This document shows, piece by piece, positions 7,964 to 16,191 of a stretch of DNA of 64,000 nucleotides. Where the stretch lies: contig NZ_CP107799.1 in assembly GCF_041431135.1 (NCBI RefSeq), positions 3,410,001 to 3,474,000 on the forward strand, read 5' to 3'. The translations under genes were made by a program, and so were the position numbers. The stretch comes from Streptomyces sp. NBC_00554. Lineage in GTDB: Bacteria > Actinomycetota > Actinomycetes > Streptomycetales > Streptomycetaceae. How positions within the stretch are numbered: the first letter of the stretch is position 1; every line of letters starts with the position of its first letter. Below the pieces are notes generated by a model that was given only the letters and a program-made list of their open reading frames with translations, was not told the DNA's origin and did not search any database.

Positions 7964-9320
7964 TCTTCCCCGGAAGGCAGTCACCCGTACGGCCAAACTC
8001 GCCGCGCTGCCACTCGGCTTCGCCGGGCGCGCCACGTGGGGGCTCGGCAAACGGATCGGCGGGAAGTCGGCGGAGATCGTGGGCCGCGAGCTGCAGCAGC
8101 GCACGGCGGAGCAGCTGTTCAAGGTGCTCGGTGAGCTCAAGGGCGGGGCGATGAAGTTCGGGCAGGCAATGTCCGTCTTCGAGTCGGCGCTGCCCGAAGA
8201 GGTCGCGGGACCGTATCGCGCGGCGCTGACGAAGCTCCAGGAGGCGGCGCCTCCGATGCCGACCCGCACCGTGCACTCCGTGCTGGAGGAGCGGCTCGGC
8301 GCGGAGTGGTCCGAGCTGTTCCTCGAGTTCGAGGACAAGCCGTCCGCGGCGGCCTCGATCGGCCAGGTGCACCACGCGGTGTGGCACGACGGCCGAGAGG
8401 TCGCGGTGAAGGTGCAGTACCCCGGAGCGGGCGAGGCGCTGCTCTCCGATCTGACCCAGCTCAGCCGGTTCGCCAGGCTTCTCGGCCCGCTGATCCCGGG
8501 GATGGACATCAAGCCGCTCATCGCGGAACTGCGCGACCGGGTGTCCGAGGAGCTCGACTACGGACTTGAGGCGCAGGCCCAGACCGTTCATGCGGAGGAG
8601 TTCGCGGGCGACCCGGATGTCCTCGTGCCGGCGGTGGTCCACCAGTGCGACCAGGTTCTGGTCACCGAATGGATCGACGGCATACCCATGTCGGAGGTGA
8701 TCGCCGAAGGCACCCAGGAGCAGCGGGACCGAGCCGGCCAACTGCTGGCCCGTTTCCTCTTCTCGGGCCCGGCCCGCACCGGACTGCTGCACGCCGATCC
8801 GCACCCGGGCAACTTCCGTCTCCTGCCGGACGAGAAGAACGGCTGGCGTCTGGGCGTCCTGGACTTCGGCACGGTGGACCGCCTCCCGGGCGGCCTGCCG
8901 TCGACGATCGGCGAGTCCCTCCGCATGACCCTCGACGGCGAGGCCGAGGCGGTCTACGAACTGCTCTGCGAGGAGGGCTTCGTCAAGGAGTCCATAGAAC
9001 TCGAACCCGACGCGGTCCTGGACTACCTCCTGCCCATCATCGAACCGGCCCAGGTGGACGAGTTCACCTTCACCCGAGGCTGGATGCGCAGCCAGGCCGC
9101 CCGGGTGGGCGACCCCCGCTCCCCCGCCTACCAGTTGGGCAAGCGGCTCAACCTGCCCCCGTCGTATCTCCTGATACACCGCGTGACCCTGAGCACCATC
9201 GGTGTGCTGTGCCAGCTGGGCGCGACGGTCCGCCTGCGCGACGAGCTGGAGGAGTGGCTGCCCGGATTCCTACCGGAGGATGAGCTGGCGGACGGGACGG
9301 GGACGGCCGCCGAGGCCTGA
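7956..9320 (+). CDS. ABC1/UbiB (AarF) family atypical kinase
   Basis: 454 residues from ATG 7956, inside the end of the ThiF-like gene. UbiB-family signatures are clear: KFGQAMS (KxGQ motif, about residue 66), the Ala-rich loop AAASIGQVHHA in place of a P-loop (about 130), EVAVKVQYPG with the ATP lysine, LDYGLEAQ, HADPHPGNF as the catalytic loop and LDFGTVD as the metal motif. Members are atypical kinases/ATPases that support quinone or lipid metabolism; Streptomyces makes menaquinone, so the substrate is open. No C-terminal membrane helices are evident. The overlap with the E1-like gene implies coupled translation, and the stop is only 11 bases from the converging zinc-ribbon gene. Confidence 0.9.
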   Translation: MSDLPRKAVTRTAKLAALPLGFAGRATWGLGKRIGGKSAEIVGRELQQRTAEQLFKVLGELKGGAMKFGQAMSVFESALPEEVAGPYRAALTKLQEAAPPMPTRTVHSVLEERLGAEWSELFLEFEDKPSAAASIGQVHHAVWHDGREVAVKVQYPGAGEALLSDLTQLSRFARLLGPLIPGMDIKPLIAELRDRVSEELDYGLEAQAQTVHAEEFAGDPDVLVPAVVHQCDQVLVTEWIDGIPMSEVIAEGTQEQRDRAGQLLARFLFSGPARTGLLHADPHPGNFRLLPDEKNGWRLGVLDFGTVDRLPGGLPSTIGESLRMTLDGEAEAVYELLCEEGFVKESIELEPDAVLDYLLPIIEPAQVDEFTFTRGWMRSQAARVGDPRSPAYQLGKRLNLPPSYLLIHRVTLSTIGVLCQLGATVRLRDELEEWLPGFLPEDELADGTGTAAEA

Positions 9321-9331
9321 CGAGAGGCGGT

Positions 9332-9556
9332 TCACCACCACGCGGAGTCCAGCCGCCCCTCGATCGCCCTCAGATGTGTGCGAGCGCAGCTGTCACAGAA
9401 GTAGTGGCGGGTGCCGTTCTCCATGGAACAGGTCCAAGTCGGCTGGGGGCCGTCCGCCGAGGTGCCGCATCGGGCGCACACGATGTGCTGGGCCTCTGCC
9501 GCGTCGGGCCGCTGCGCTGAGCCGGTGCTGTCACTGTCCCCGGGAAGACTCGTCAC
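9332..9556 (-). CDS. Small zinc-ribbon protein, unknown function
   Basis: 74 residues if GTG 9556 is used (MTSLPGDSDSTG); an in-frame TTG at 9598 would add 14 mostly Arg residues and seems less likely. Two cysteine pairs, CARC and CDSC, separated by about 25 residues, form a likely zinc ribbon, with His residues (YFC, THL) nearby. It shares strand with the wblC cluster and lies after the hairpin at 9604-9637, so it is probably not strongly co-transcribed with it. It converges on the UbiB-like gene with an 11-base gap. I do not recognise a named family beyond small actinobacterial zinc-finger proteins. Confidence 0.7.
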   Translation of the reverse strand: MTSLPGDSDSTGSAQRPDAAEAQHIVCARCGTSADGPQPTWTCSMENGTRHYFCDSCARTHLRAIEGRLDSAWW

Positions 9557-9603
9557 CCGGCGACGATATCGCCGTGATCGGCGGTTCGCCGGACACAACG
9601 CAC

Positions 9604-9637
9604 CGCGGGGGCCGGTCCGGACGGACCGACCCCCGCG
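9604..9637 (-). terminator. GC-rich hairpin after the gene downstream of wblC
   Basis: Arms 9604-9619 and 9622-9637 pair with one mismatch (a G-U pair in RNA). The hairpin lies 41 bases past the stop of the 9678-10001 gene in its reading direction. Between the two a 13-base unit (tactgcttgcgac) is repeated in tandem at 9644-9669. Confidence 0.65.
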
Positions 9638-9677
9638 AGGAGTTACTGCTTGCGACTACTGCTTGCGACTGCCTCGG

Positions 9678-10001
9678 CTACTGCATGACCGCCATGGCCA
9701 GCGCACGCCGGGCTCGCATCGAAGCGCGCTCGGCACGACGCTGCATCCGGCGGGCGGTCGCCAGGCGCACGGCCCGGCGTTCCCGTTCGGCCTCGTGCAG
9801 TCGCTCGTGCATATGCGCACGAGCCAGGGCTTCTGGAATGAGTTGCATCTCTCGGGTCCTGTTCTGACGCGAGTCGTTCGCGTCGGTGGAGGTGAAGTCT
9901 GGGATCGCGGAGCCAGTGGGCTCGCTGGTGGACGGCTTCATCGGGGCCTGTTTCTTGGGGTCGTTCGTCAGGGGGCGGTCGATCGTTCCTCGGATGTTCA
10001 T
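9678..10001 (-). CDS. Basic helical small protein downstream of wblC
   Basis: 107 residues if read from ATG 10001, whose ATGA overlaps the wblC stop and would couple the two. A second credible start is ATG 9848 (MQLIPEALARAHMHERL), with AGGA eight bases upstream, giving a 56-residue protein. The C-terminal part common to both is a long Arg/Ala/Glu helix (HERLHEAERERRAVRLATAR), likely a coiled coil or nucleic-acid binding helix. The N-terminal 50 residues are polar and low in structure, which favours the shorter form. I recall a conserved small gene at this position in Streptomyces, but I know no function for it. It may be induced together with wblC. Confidence 0.6.
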   Translation of the reverse strand: MNIRGTIDRPLTNDPKKQAPMKPSTSEPTGSAIPDFTSTDANDSRQNRTREMQLIPEALARAHMHERLHEAERERRAVRLATARRMQRRAERASMRARRALAMAVMQ

Positions 10002-10366
10002 GCCGCGACCGGGTTCTTGCGCGGGCGGCCACGCGGCCGCTTGCGGGCCACGACGACACCCTGGACGAACAGCTCGCCACCCCAGACGCCCCAGGGCTCA
10101 CGCCGCTCCTTGGCACCGGCGAGGCAGGCCTCGACCAGCGGGCAGGTACGGCAGAGGGACTTGGCGTACTCGACGTCGGCCGGCGACTCGGCGAAGAAGA
10201 CCTCCGGGTCGTAGGAACGGCAGGGGACGGGTACGCCGAGGTTCTCGATGGCGTCGTCGAGCGCGGTGAGCGCAGTGAGCGGGATCAAGGTGGAGTCCTC
10301 CGTGAGGCCGGGCGGGGAGATCGTTTCGGAAGGCGGTACGGACGGGGCGTGCGCTTCGAGTTGCAC
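9998..10366 (-). CDS. wblC: WhiB-family transcriptional regulator WblC (WhiB7)
   Basis: 122 residues from GTG 10366 (MQLEAHAPSV) with GAGGAAG seven bases upstream. WhiB features are complete: an iron-sulfur ligand set (C near residue 48, then LCRTC and EACL), the GVWGG turn, and a C-terminal AT-hook RGRPRKNP that marks the WhiB7/WblC branch. In actinomycetes this protein binds region 4 of the principal sigma factor and, through the AT-hook, AT-rich DNA next to the -35 box. It switches on multidrug resistance when translation is inhibited. The gene has a roughly 600-base leader with its own upstream ORF and terminator, listed separately, consistent with attenuation control. The stop overlaps the next small gene. 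Confidence 0.95.
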   Translation of the reverse strand: MQLEAHAPSVPPSETISPPGLTEDSTLIPLTALTALDDAIENLGVPVPCRSYDPEVFFAESPADVEYAKSLCRTCPLVEACLAGAKERREPWGVWGGELFVQGVVVARKRPRGRPRKNPVAA

Positions 10367-10482
10367 GGTTGGTCTTCCTCGTCTGGTCGTGCCGGCCGGT
10401 TGGCCGGTTGGCGGCTGGTACCGGGTTCTTTTCTTGTCCCGAGGCCCCTTCGCTCTGCCGTCCCCGGTCGGGGACAAACAGA

Positions 10483-10517
10483 AGGGCCGCGGATCCCGGG
10501 TGGGGTTCCGCGGCCCT
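10483..10517 (-). terminator. wblC leader attenuator hairpin
   Basis: Arms 10483-10493 and 10507-10517 form a perfect 11-bp GC-rich stem with a 13-base loop. Reading toward wblC it is followed by ttctgtttgt, a T-rich tract, so it looks like an intrinsic terminator. It sits 24 bases after the leader-ORF stop and 116 bases before the wblC start. A second small perfect hairpin (10460-10475) follows. Attenuation of whiB7/wblC by a translated upstream ORF is established; the pairing shown here was read directly. Confidence 0.8.
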
Positions 10518-10540
10518 GAAGGCGCCGGCCTGATCGAGAA

Positions 10541-10867
10541 TCAGGCTGGATCACTCCAGGGTTCAGGCCCACGGAAGGCCCACATCGTGTGGTGCTGCTT
10601 CGTCTGCTTCACGGATCCGGCACCGGCTGCGGCAAAGGCATAGGCACGCGCCTCTGCCACTACTGCTGCTGCTTCCAGTGCCTGGGTCGGTCGCTCATTG
10701 CGCTCACGGATGGGAAGACCCGCGAGAGACACGGAGGACGCCGGCCGGACAGCAGGAATGCCGGACAGACCGGTGCCCAGGTTCGAGACGCCGAGCAGGC
10801 ACGTGGAGACGACCGAGCGATCGGTCATTTTGGCGGTGCTGATGAAGCTCGTGGTGATGCTGATCAC
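10541..10867 (-). CDS. wblC leader ORF (uORF), 108 codons
   Basis: Starts at GTG 10867 (MISITTSFISTAKMTD) with a strong GGAGG eight bases upstream. An internal ATG 14 codons in has no comparable site. It ends 175 bases before the wblC start. Codons in the middle are less GC-biased than in real proteins (runs of gca, gta, cct), and the predicted protein shows no domain, suggesting that translation rather than product matters. The end is notable: KQTKQHHTMWAFRGPEPW. The stop codon sits inside a small hairpin (10529-10545) just before the attenuator. Slow translation here would prevent terminator folding, the known logic for wblC. It could also encode a real small protein. Confidence 0.65.
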   Translation of the reverse strand: MISITTSFISTAKMTDRSVVSTCLLGVSNLGTGLSGIPAVRPASSVSLAGLPIRERNERPTQALEAAAVVAEARAYAFAAAGAGSVKQTKQHHTMWAFRGPEPWSDPA

Positions 10868-10976
10868 TGGAATCGCCTCCTCTCGGCGTCTAGGGGGACC
10901 GGGGTGAACCAGTCCGACGGTTATTAAGTACAGCACGGAACCTGGGCCTCGGAGAAGGCCGCCGTTCCGTGTTAAG

Positions 10977-11018
10977 AACCTATGGGGATTGCTGGGGCAT
11001 GCGCAAACTATTTTTTCG
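10977..11018 (-). promoter_or_regulatory. Probable autoregulated wblC promoter
   Basis: On the minus strand a -10 box TAGGTT (10982-10977) and -35 box TTGCGC (11006-11001) are 18 bases apart. The -35 is preceded directly by an AT tract (gaaaaaatag, about 11016-11007), rare in this DNA. WhiB7/WblC targets characteristically carry an AT-rich block just upstream of a sigma-A -35. A start near 10970 would give a leader of about 600 bases. Confidence 0.7.
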
Positions 11019-11029
11019 ACGAGTTTGTA

Positions 11030-13228
11030 TCAGTCACCTTCGTCGTCTCCTCCAACATCTTGACCTGCGCAGATTGCCAGAACATCGGTGCCGAAGCGGT
11101 TCAGCTTGCGGACTCCGACGCCAGGGATCCTGGCCAGCTCGCCCTCGTCGTCGGGCACGGTCTCGGCGATCGCCATCAAGGTCTTGTCGGTGAAGACGCA
11201 GAACGCGGGCTGCCCACTGCGCTGTGCCTGCACCGCCCGCCACTCCCGCAACCGCTCGTAGAGGCCCTCGTCCATGTCGGAGGGACAGTCCTCGCAGCGC
11301 ATCAGTTTCATCTCGCCCGCGTCGGTCAGGGTGCGGCCGCAGACCCGACAGCGGGCAGGAGTCCGGACCGACCGCCGTACGACGGTGCCACTGCTGCTTC
11401 CGATGCCGCGCTCGATGCCTCCCGGGCCACCGCCGCTGCTGCTCCGGCCCGCGGTCATGACGGACCCGGGGCGCAGCCCGTCCAAGAAGCGGCTGGGCCG
11501 GCGGTTCGGTCTGCCACCGGGTGAGCGGGACAGTGCCCAGGAGACACCGAGATGCTCCCTCGCGCGCGTGACGCCGACGTAGAGGAGGCGGCGTTCCTCC
11601 TCGATCTGCTCGTCGGTCTTTGCGTAGGTGATCGGCATCATGCCCTCGGCGACAGCGACCAGGAAGACGACGTCCCACTCCAGTCCCTTGGCGGAGTGCA
11701 GGGAGGCGAGGGTGACGCCCTGGACGGTCGGCGCGTGCTGCGCGCTCGCGCGCTCGTCGAGCTCGGCCACCAGGTCGCCGAGGGTGGCGCCCTGCTTGGC
11801 CGCGGCGAAGTCGTGCGCCAGGTGGACAAGGGCGGCCAGCGATTCCCAGCGCTCTCTGACCGCGCCGGAGCCGGCGGGCGGCTGGTTGGTCCATCCTTCG
11901 CCCGACAGGACGGCGCGGACCTGCGAGGGCAGGTCGATGACGTCGTCGAGGAGGGAGTCGTTGCCCCCGAACCGCGCCGCGGCGCGCAGTGCGGCGCCCG
12001 CCTTGCGCACTTCGGGGCGGTCGAAGAACCGCTCGGCGCCGCGCAGCTGGTAGGGCACCCCGGCGTCGGCGAGAGCCTGTTCGTACAGCTCGGACTGGGA
12101 GTTCGTACGGAAGAGGATCGCGATCTCGCCCGCAGGGACACCGGAGGCAATGAGGTCGCGGATGCGGCGGGCGGCACCCTCGGCCTCGGCGGGCTCGTCC
12201 GTGTACTCGGCGTAGACGGGTTCGGGGCCCGGGGACCGCTGGGAGATCAGCTCCAGGCGGTGCTCGGCGGCCCGGCCGCGGGCCTGGGCGAGCAGGCCGT
12301 TGGCGAGGTGGACGACCTGGGGCGAGGAGCGGTAGTCGCGTACGAGCTTGACGACGGTGGCCCCGGGATGGCGGGTGCGGAAGTCGAGAAGGTGGTCGGG
12401 AGTTGCACCGGTGAACGAATAGATCGTCTGGCTGGCGTCGCCGACGACACACAGGCTGTCGCGCTCACCGAGCCACAGGTCCAGCAGACGCTGTTGCAGC
12501 GGGCTGACGTCCTGGTACTCGTCGACCACGAAGTGCTGGTACTGCGAACGGACCTGCTCCGCGATGTCGTGGCGGTCCTGAAGGATGGCGACCGTCAGCA
12601 GCAGGACGTCCTCGAAGTCGATGACCGCGCGGTCACGCTTGAGGTCTTCGTAGGCTCCGTAGAGCTGAGCGATTTCGGCTGGGTTGCGGGAGGCATCACG
12701 ACCGGCCTTCGCGGCGGCGGCCGCATAGTCGGCGGGGATGGTCTGAGTGACCTTGGACCACTCGATCTCGGCGGTGACGTCCCGCAGTTCGCCGCGGTCG
12801 AGGCGGATCCGGCAGGCGGCCGCCGCGTCGGCGACGAGCTGGATCTTGCGGTCGACGAGCCGGGGCAGGCTGCCGCCGACCGCTTTCGGCCAGAAGTACT
12901 GGAGCTGGCGCAGTGCGGCCGAGTGGAAGGTGCGGGCCTGGACACCGCCGGCGCCGAGCTGGCGGAGGCGGCCGCGCATCTCGCCCGCGGCACGGTTGGT
13001 GAACGTGACGGCCAGCACGGTGGAGGGCTGCAGTATCCCGGCGCGCACTCCATAGGCGATGCGGTGGGTGATCGCCCGTGTCTTGCCCGTGCCGGCGCCC
13101 GCCAGCACGCACACCGGCCCGTGCAGGGCGGTTGCGACCTCGCGCTGCTCGGGGTCGAGCCCGTCGAGCACCGCGTCGGCCGTGTCCGGAACCTGCGGGA
13201 AGAGGGTGGAGTGCGTTGCTGCTGTCAC
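11030..13228 (-). CDS. uvrD2: ATP-dependent DNA helicase UvrD2 (SF1A, HRDC domain)
   Basis: 732 residues from GTG 13228 (MTAATHSTLFPQ). Walker A is LAGAGTGKT (residues 42-50), Walker B VVDEYQDVS near 240, and motif III/IV GDASQTIYSF follows; SAKGLEWDVVFLV and GVTRAREHL are motifs V and VI. After the helicase core a tetracysteine segment (CRVCG ... CEDC) precedes a C-terminal HRDC domain (about residues 650-732, with ERLREWRAVQAQRSG and IPGVGVRKL). This matches mycobacterial UvrD2, a 3'-5' helicase in which the tetracysteine joins core to HRDC. It acts in DNA repair or replication-linked unwinding. It is divergent from mycoredoxin across 185 bases and upstream of the wblC promoter region on the same strand. 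Confidence 0.93.
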   Translation of the reverse strand: MTAATHSTLFPQVPDTADAVLDGLDPEQREVATALHGPVCVLAGAGTGKTRAITHRIAYGVRAGILQPSTVLAVTFTNRAAGEMRGRLRQLGAGGVQARTFHSAALRQLQYFWPKAVGGSLPRLVDRKIQLVADAAAACRIRLDRGELRDVTAEIEWSKVTQTIPADYAAAAAKAGRDASRNPAEIAQLYGAYEDLKRDRAVIDFEDVLLLTVAILQDRHDIAEQVRSQYQHFVVDEYQDVSPLQQRLLDLWLGERDSLCVVGDASQTIYSFTGATPDHLLDFRTRHPGATVVKLVRDYRSSPQVVHLANGLLAQARGRAAEHRLELISQRSPGPEPVYAEYTDEPAEAEGAARRIRDLIASGVPAGEIAILFRTNSQSELYEQALADAGVPYQLRGAERFFDRPEVRKAGAALRAAARFGGNDSLLDDVIDLPSQVRAVLSGEGWTNQPPAGSGAVRERWESLAALVHLAHDFAAAKQGATLGDLVAELDERASAQHAPTVQGVTLASLHSAKGLEWDVVFLVAVAEGMMPITYAKTDEQIEEERRLLYVGVTRAREHLGVSWALSRSPGGRPNRRPSRFLDGLRPGSVMTAGRSSSGGGPGGIERGIGSSSGTVVRRSVRTPARCRVCGRTLTDAGEMKLMRCEDCPSDMDEGLYERLREWRAVQAQRSGQPAFCVFTDKTLMAIAETVPDDEGELARIPGVGVRKLNRFGTDVLAICAGQDVGGDDEGD

Positions 13229-13413
13229 CCCGCCATGCTGCCAGGTCGCCGGGGACGGATGAGTCGGTTGTCCACAGGGAGGCACCCGCAGTCGTACTAA
13301 TGCGGCAGGCGTGACGTCCGCGCAGGGGTACCCCCCGCGGGAATGGCGGCCCGGTCACGTACGTTCCACTGACGCGACCACGCACCCCGACGCCGTAAAG
13401 GAGCGCAATCGAC

Positions 13414-13656
13414 ATGCCGGGCACTGTGACGATGTACAGCACCACGTGGTGCGGCTACTGCCGTCGGCTGAAGAGCCAGATGGACCGCGAGGGCATCACG
13501 TACAACGAGATCAACATCGAGCAGGACCCGCAGTCGGCGGCGTTCGTGGAGAAGGCGAACGGCGGAAACCAGACGGTTCCCACCGTTCTCTTCCCGGACG
13601 GTTCGACGCTGACGAATCCTTCGCTGGCGCAGGTCAAGCAGAAGATCGGCGCCTAG
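13414..13656 (+). CDS. mrx1: Mycoredoxin (glutaredoxin-like, mycothiol-dependent)
   Basis: 80 residues from ATG 13414 with AAAGGAG ten bases upstream. It is a single thioredoxin-fold domain with the redox pair CGYC (C13, C16) in STTWCGYCRRLK and the cis-proline loop TVPTVLFPDG. The length and motif match actinobacterial mycoredoxin-1, which reduces protein-mycothiol mixed disulfides using mycothiol and mycothiol disulfide reductase in the cytosol. It stands alone, facing the NudC gene. A short GGCGGC/GCCGCC inverted repeat just after its stop may end transcription. Its neighbourhood with NudC and WblC (itself linked to mycothiol redox balance in mycobacteria) fits a redox theme, though they are not one operon. 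Confidence 0.92.
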   Translation: MPGTVTMYSTTWCGYCRRLKSQMDREGITYNEINIEQDPQSAAFVEKANGGNQTVPTVLFPDGSTLTNPSLAQVKQKIGA

Positions 13657-13699
13657 GCGGCGCATCCGGCCGCCCGCCGCGTCGGCCGTCCGGTCGGCG

Positions 13700-14647
13700 T
13701 CAGGCGGCCGCCCCTCGCGTCGGCAGGGGCTTGCCGTACCAGAGCTCGATCAGTCGGGCCGCAATCGAGATCCCGTAGGGAGGCAGCACCTCCCCGGACT
13801 CGAAGGCGGCCCGCAGGTCTTCGCGGGAGAACCAGCGGGCCTCTTCGATCTCTTCGCCGTCGACGTTGATCTCGGACGACTGGGCGCGGGCCATGAAGCC
13901 CAGCATCAGGCTGGAGGGGAACGGCCAGGGCTGGCTGGCGACGTACTCCACCGCGCCGACCGTGATGCCGGCCTCCTCGAAGACCTCGCGGCGCACCGAC
14001 TGCTCGATGGACTCGCCGGGCTCGACGAAGCCGGCGAGGGTGGAGAAGCGGCCCTCGGGCCAGTGCACCTGGCGGCCGAGCAGGATGCGGTCCTCGTCGT
14101 CAGTGACGGCCATGATGACGGCCGGGTCGGTGCGCGGGTAGTGCTCGGCGCCGCAGGCGGGGCAGCGGCGGATGTGGCCGGCCGCCGCGATGACGGTGCG
14201 TTCGCCGCAGCGTGAGCAGAAGCGGTGCAGCCGCTGCCAGTTCTCCAGGGCGACCGCGTGCACCATGAGGCCCGCGTCGCGGGGTGACAGCAGGAGTCCC
14301 GCCTCGCGCAGGCCCGCCGGGCGAGCCGACTGGTCGATGCGGCCGGGGAGCGCGTCCTTCTGGAGTGCGAAATAGCTCACACCGTCGTCGTCCGTGCCCA
14401 GGAAGTAGCGGTGTGCCTCGGTGAGCGGGGCCTCGAAGGAGGGGGTCATCACCAGTTCGGTGTTGCCGTCCGCCGTCTCGTCGATCAGGACCTGGCCGCC
14501 GGAGACCACGAAGGCGCGGGTGGTGGGGTGGCTCCACGCCGCGGCGAGCCAGGCCTCGTCGAGCCGGTGATGGGCGGCCCGGTCGATGCCGCTCGGCGCG
14601 GTGAGCGAGATGGGACGGTCGGCGGTGTGGTCGGTCCAGGTGGTCAC
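13700..14647 (-). CDS. nudC: NAD(+) diphosphatase NudC
   Basis: 315 residues from GTG 14647; an upstream TTG at 14659 abuts its ribosome site and is less likely. The domain order is complete: an N-terminal NUDIX-like domain, a zinc ribbon (CSRCG and CPACG near residues 140-160), then the Nudix box GFVEPGESIEQSVRREVFEE. The diagnostic SQPWPFPSSLM array of the NADH-pyrophosphatase subfamily comes next. The enzyme splits NAD(H) into NMN(H) and AMP, and in several bacteria also removes NAD caps from RNA. It lies downstream of the M20 peptidase gene on the same strand, but a 121-base gap leaves its operon status open. Confidence 0.95.
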   Translation of the reverse strand: MTTWTDHTADRPISLTAPSGIDRAAHHRLDEAWLAAAWSHPTTRAFVVSGGQVLIDETADGNTELVMTPSFEAPLTEAHRYFLGTDDDGVSYFALQKDALPGRIDQSARPAGLREAGLLLSPRDAGLMVHAVALENWQRLHRFCSRCGERTVIAAAGHIRRCPACGAEHYPRTDPAVIMAVTDDEDRILLGRQVHWPEGRFSTLAGFVEPGESIEQSVRREVFEEAGITVGAVEYVASQPWPFPSSLMLGFMARAQSSEINVDGEEIEEARWFSREDLRAAFESGEVLPPYGISIAARLIELWYGKPLPTRGAAA

Positions 14648-14768
14648 GGGTGCTTCCAACTCCCCCGGTGTGACGGTTATTTCGGCGGGCGGTTCAGCAG
14701 GGCGGGTGTGGCGGGGGCTGTTCAGGGCGTTGATCGCCTTCTTCGTGGATGCCTTCTGGATGCCTTCT

Positions 14769-16181
14769 TCAGTGTGCCTCGCGCCAGTTCTCGGCCAGAT
14801 CGCCCCACAGGTAGGCGGTGGTTTCGACGCCCTTCAGGAGGAGATCCAGTTCGACCTTCTCGTTGGGGGCGTGCCAGCCATCCGACGGGACGGAGATGCC
14901 CAGGAACAGCACGGGGGCGCCGAGGACTTCCTGGAGGTCGGCCGCGGGTCCCGAGCCACCCGAGCGGGTGAAGCGGATGGGCTGCTCGAAAGCGCGGCCC
15001 ATGGCGCGTGCGACGGACTGCAGGGCCGGATGGTCCAGGGGCGTGAGGCACGGGCGCGTGGCCGGGGCGAACGTGATCTCGTGCCGGATCCCCGCGGGCA
15101 GCTGCTCGACGACCCAGGCGCGTACGGCCTTCTCGATGTGGTCCGGGTCCTGGCCCGCGACCAGTCTGAAGGAGAGCTTCACCATGGCCGAGGACGGGAC
15201 GATCGTCTTGCTGCCGGGGCCTTGGTAGCCGCCTCCGATGCCGTTGACCTCGGCGGTCGGACGGGCCCAGACGCGCTCCAGGGTGGTGTGTCCGGCCTCT
15301 CCGTGAGCGGCCGTCGACCTGGCCGTGCGCAGCCACTCGGCCTCGTCGAAGGGCAGCTCGGCGAAGAGTTCGCGCTCCCGTTCGGTGAGTTCGATGATGC
15401 CTTCGTAGAAGCCGGGCACGGCCACCCGCGCGTGCTCGTCGTGCAGGGCCGCGACGAGCCGGGCGACCGCGGTGGCCGGGTTGGGCACGGCTCCGCCGAA
15501 GGCCCCGGAGTGGATGTCCTGGTCGGGGCCGTACAGCTCGATCTCGCACTCGGCGAGGCCGCGCATGCCGGTGCACACCGTGGGGGTGTCCTCGGACCAC
15601 ATGCCGGTGTCGGAGACGATCACGGCGTCGGCGGCGAGCCGGTCCGCGTGTGCTTCGACGAGGTGCCGGAAGTACGGGGAACCGGATTCCTCCTCGCCCT
15701 CGATGAGGAGCTTGAGGTGTACGGCGGGAGCGGTGCGCCCGGTGGCGGCGAGGTGGGCGCGGACGCCGAGTGTGTGGAAGAACACCTGGCCCTTGTCGTC
15801 GGCCGCACCGCGCGCGTGGAGGCGGTTTCCGCGGATCACCGGCTCGAAGGGCTCGGTGTCCCAGCCGTCCTCGCGGGCGGCGGGCTGCACATCGTGGTGT
15901 CCGTAGACGAGGACCGTGGGTGCTTCCGGGTCCTCGGAGGGCCACTCGGCGAACACGGCCGGCGCGCCTGCCGTGGCCCAAACCTCGGTGGTCGGGAAGC
16001 CGGTCTCCTGAAGCTTGGCGGCAAGCCAGTCGGCGCTGCGCCGTACGTCCGCCGCGTGGTCGGGCTGGGCCGACACCGAGGGGATCCGCAGCCACTCCGC
16101 GAGGTCGTCGAGGAACGCGGCGCGGTGCTCCTGGATGTACGCGCGGACGGTGCTGACGGCGTTGTCAACGGGCTTGCTCAT
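14769..16181 (-). CDS. M20 family dipeptidase
   Basis: 470 residues from ATG 16181 (MSKPVDNAVSTVRAY). Di-zinc ligands of the M20 family are in the expected places: VYGHHDVQP (about 85), GAADDKGQ (about 120), the catalytic acid pair EGEEESGSP (about 155), a later Asp in SDTGMW, and the terminal histidine in DGWHAPNE near residue 440. The lid/dimer domain spans roughly 195-350. There is no signal peptide, so it should be a cytosolic dipeptidase of the carnosine dipeptidase/DapE-like group; its substrate is unknown. It starts 10 bases after the stop of the AdnB-like gene and is probably cotranscribed with it, which is a functional coincidence as far as I can tell. Confidence 0.92.
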   Translation of the reverse strand: MSKPVDNAVSTVRAYIQEHRAAFLDDLAEWLRIPSVSAQPDHAADVRRSADWLAAKLQETGFPTTEVWATAGAPAVFAEWPSEDPEAPTVLVYGHHDVQPAAREDGWDTEPFEPVIRGNRLHARGAADDKGQVFFHTLGVRAHLAATGRTAPAVHLKLLIEGEEESGSPYFRHLVEAHADRLAADAVIVSDTGMWSEDTPTVCTGMRGLAECEIELYGPDQDIHSGAFGGAVPNPATAVARLVAALHDEHARVAVPGFYEGIIELTERERELFAELPFDEAEWLRTARSTAAHGEAGHTTLERVWARPTAEVNGIGGGYQGPGSKTIVPSSAMVKLSFRLVAGQDPDHIEKAVRAWVVEQLPAGIRHEITFAPATRPCLTPLDHPALQSVARAMGRAFEQPIRFTRSGGSGPAADLQEVLGAPVLFLGISVPSDGWHAPNEKVELDLLLKGVETTAYLWGDLAENWREAH

Positions 16182-16191
16182 GCCCACGAGC

